From positions 1-5,895 of the forward strand of contig JAADFP010000073.1 of NCBI GenBank assembly GCA_013152825.1: a DNA stretch of 5,895 nt, read 5' to 3'. A program made the translations under genes and the position numbers. The stretch is from Caldisericota bacterium. GTDB taxonomy: Bacteria; CAIJMQ01; JAADFP01. Shown here piece by piece: positions 5,383-5,895 of the stretch. The first letter of the stretch is position 1, and each line of letters begins with the position of its first letter. A model generated the notes under the pieces. That model saw only the letters and a program-made list of their open reading frames with translations, had not been told where the DNA came from and did no database searches.

Positions 5383-5571
5383 CTAATAGCCAGGGAGGGT
5401 TGAAATTAAACCAGCAATTGCCACAACAAGCATTATTGCTCCTATTATTATTGCCGGAACACTCCAGAAATCGACGTGTGACTGTTTAGTCGGCTTAAAT
5501 AGGACAAAAATTCCCCAACCCAACGCTAAGACCCCCGCTATACCTGAATATACTATATCCGCTATGCCCAT
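5383..5571 (-). CDS. Small two-helix membrane protein C, 62 aa, predicted leaderless
   Basis: No family recognised. Two hydrophobic helices, about 6-25 (V-Y-S-G-I-A-G-V-L-A-L-G-W-G-I-F-V-L-F) and 37-58, are joined by a polar, basic loop K-P-T-K-Q-S-H-V-D-F-W. It lacks the charged N-terminal arm of A and B and is not obviously related by sequence. Even so, its promoter has the same -35, spacing, -10 and distance to ATG. Positive charge in the loop suggests the loop faces the cytoplasm. The plus-strand frame across it reads as runs of leucine and glutamine, supporting the minus strand as coding. Function unknown. Confidence 0.58.
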   Translation of the reverse strand: MGIADIVYSGIAGVLALGWGIFVLFKPTKQSHVDFWSVPAIIIGAIMLVVAIAGLISTLPGY

Positions 5572-5576
5572 GCAAA

Positions 5577-5605
5577 ATTTTAGCCATATAAGGAGGTATT
5601 GTCAA
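5577..5605 (-). promoter_or_regulatory. Near-consensus sigma-70-type promoter of gene C
   Basis: On the minus strand: TTGACA (5605-5600), a 17-bp spacer, TAAAAT (5582-5577), then 5 bp to ATG (5571-5569). The spacer also contains ACCTCCT, two bases further from the -35 box than in genes A and B, and is otherwise different in sequence. It is therefore an independent instance of the same design rather than a recent copy. Confidence 0.72.
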
Positions 5606-5658
5606 ATATCGCGCGATGATCTAAACCTGGCCATTACATTATATTAAGCCTGAAAAGC

Positions 5659-5676
5659 AAAACCCCGCATGGTTTT
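5659..5676. terminator. Weak possible bidirectional terminator
   Basis: AAAACC (5659-5664), loop CCGCAT, GGTTTT (5671-5676). The stem is perfect but short and AT-rich, and the trailing T-run is only four bases, so terminator function is doubtful. Confidence 0.25.
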
Positions 5677-5785
5677 CGTGCAGTCCACTCTTCCATTAAA
5701 AGCTTCTCCCGCGTAGCAGTTTCTACCATGAAAAACTGCCAGTACTATTAACAGAGCCTTCAAAGATGCTTTTAGAATCCGGTTT

Positions 5786-5895
5786 AATTTCTTATAGGTA
5801 GTCCCCTCCTTCGCCAAGGCTTCGGAGGATAAAAACCCACTCTACCAATTACATCCACCGAAGTCCTGCTCTTTGCAGGACGTAGGTGGACAATT
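5786..5895. repeat. Dispersed palindromic element, copy 2 with flanking modules
   Basis: The order is: AATTTCTTATAGGTAGTC (5786-5803); a hairpin with arms CCTCC (5805-5809) and GGAGG (5824-5828) and inner GCC/GGC; then the main palindrome with outer arms TCCACC (5854-5859) and GGTGGA (5885-5890) and inner arms GTCCTGC (5863-5869) and GCAGGAC (5875-5881). The inner stem is 7 bp here versus 5 bp in copy 1. Orientation is the same as copy 1. The element is cut by the window end right after CAATT, where copy 1 continues into the TTATAGGTAGTC module. Confidence 0.85.

Larger units (their letters stand above)
5606..5895. other. Right-hand repeat region
   Basis: I find no protein-coding gene here. 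Besides the elements listed separately, a GCAGTTT (5716-5722) / AAACTGC (5733-5739) hairpin with a 10-nt loop is present. A TATAAT-like sequence on the minus strand near 5637-5642 has no matching -35 box. Confidence 0.6.

Noticed and set aside
5283..5489. 68-codon ORF starting at ATG 5283 as an independent gene
   Set aside because: No ribosome binding site; the first half is better explained as the shifted continuation of the 5048 ORF and the second half as antisense of gene C.
1..5895. CRISPR array, tRNA or rRNA genes
   Set aside because: No regularly spaced 25-40 nt repeats with unique spacers and no recognisable tRNA or rRNA sequence were seen.

Overview
The window looks like a bacterial chromosome segment from an uncultivated, moderately AT-rich lineage. 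Dense imperfect palindromes and short-period repeats fill the intergenic space, a style I associate with candidate-phylum genomes recovered from metagenomes. That placement is an impression, not a demonstration, and no marker gene here fixes the taxonomy.

Layout. (1) Bases 2-115 hold the last 37 codons of a glutamine cyclotransferase-type protein. (2) Bases 116-404 are non-coding and carry three separate arrays of 7-nt units plus a nested hairpin. (3) Bases 405-4091 form a two-gene plus-strand operon: a 12-helix MFS transporter followed, through a TAATG stop/start overlap, by an 850-residue secreted double-domain M16 zinc metalloprotease. The first transmembrane helix of the transporter lies in frame upstream of the first usable ATG, but the obvious start codon (405) is one base out of phase. 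(4) Bases 4092-4440 are repeat-rich and have no convincing gene; a 28-codon protein-like tail sits at their right end. (5) Bases 4442-5571 are a small accessory island. (6) Bases 5572-5895 are again repeats, and a near-identical copy of the palindrome at 4292-4335 closes the window.

The island is the most interesting part. Three small minus-strand genes (88, 83 and 62 aa) each encode a two-helix membrane protein. Each is preceded by a near-consensus housekeeping promoter with identical geometry: TTGACA, exactly 17 bp, TATAAA or TAAAAT, exactly 5 bp, then ATG. With that spacing transcription should start at or next to the A of the start codon, so all three are predicted to be leaderless. Two of the proteins look paralogous. 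All three spacers contain ACCTCCT, in one case as half of a perfect palindrome.

On the plus strand the spacer of the middle promoter also supplies a perfect Shine-Dalgarno sequence for an opposing ORF (5048-5293). That ORF resembles the N-terminus of a phage tail tape-measure protein and appears frameshifted and truncated. The island therefore reads as a decayed prophage fragment overwritten or flanked by small membrane-protein genes and bracketed by same-orientation palindromic repeats. What the small proteins do cannot be read from the sequence; holin-like, toxin-like or envelope-stress roles are all open.
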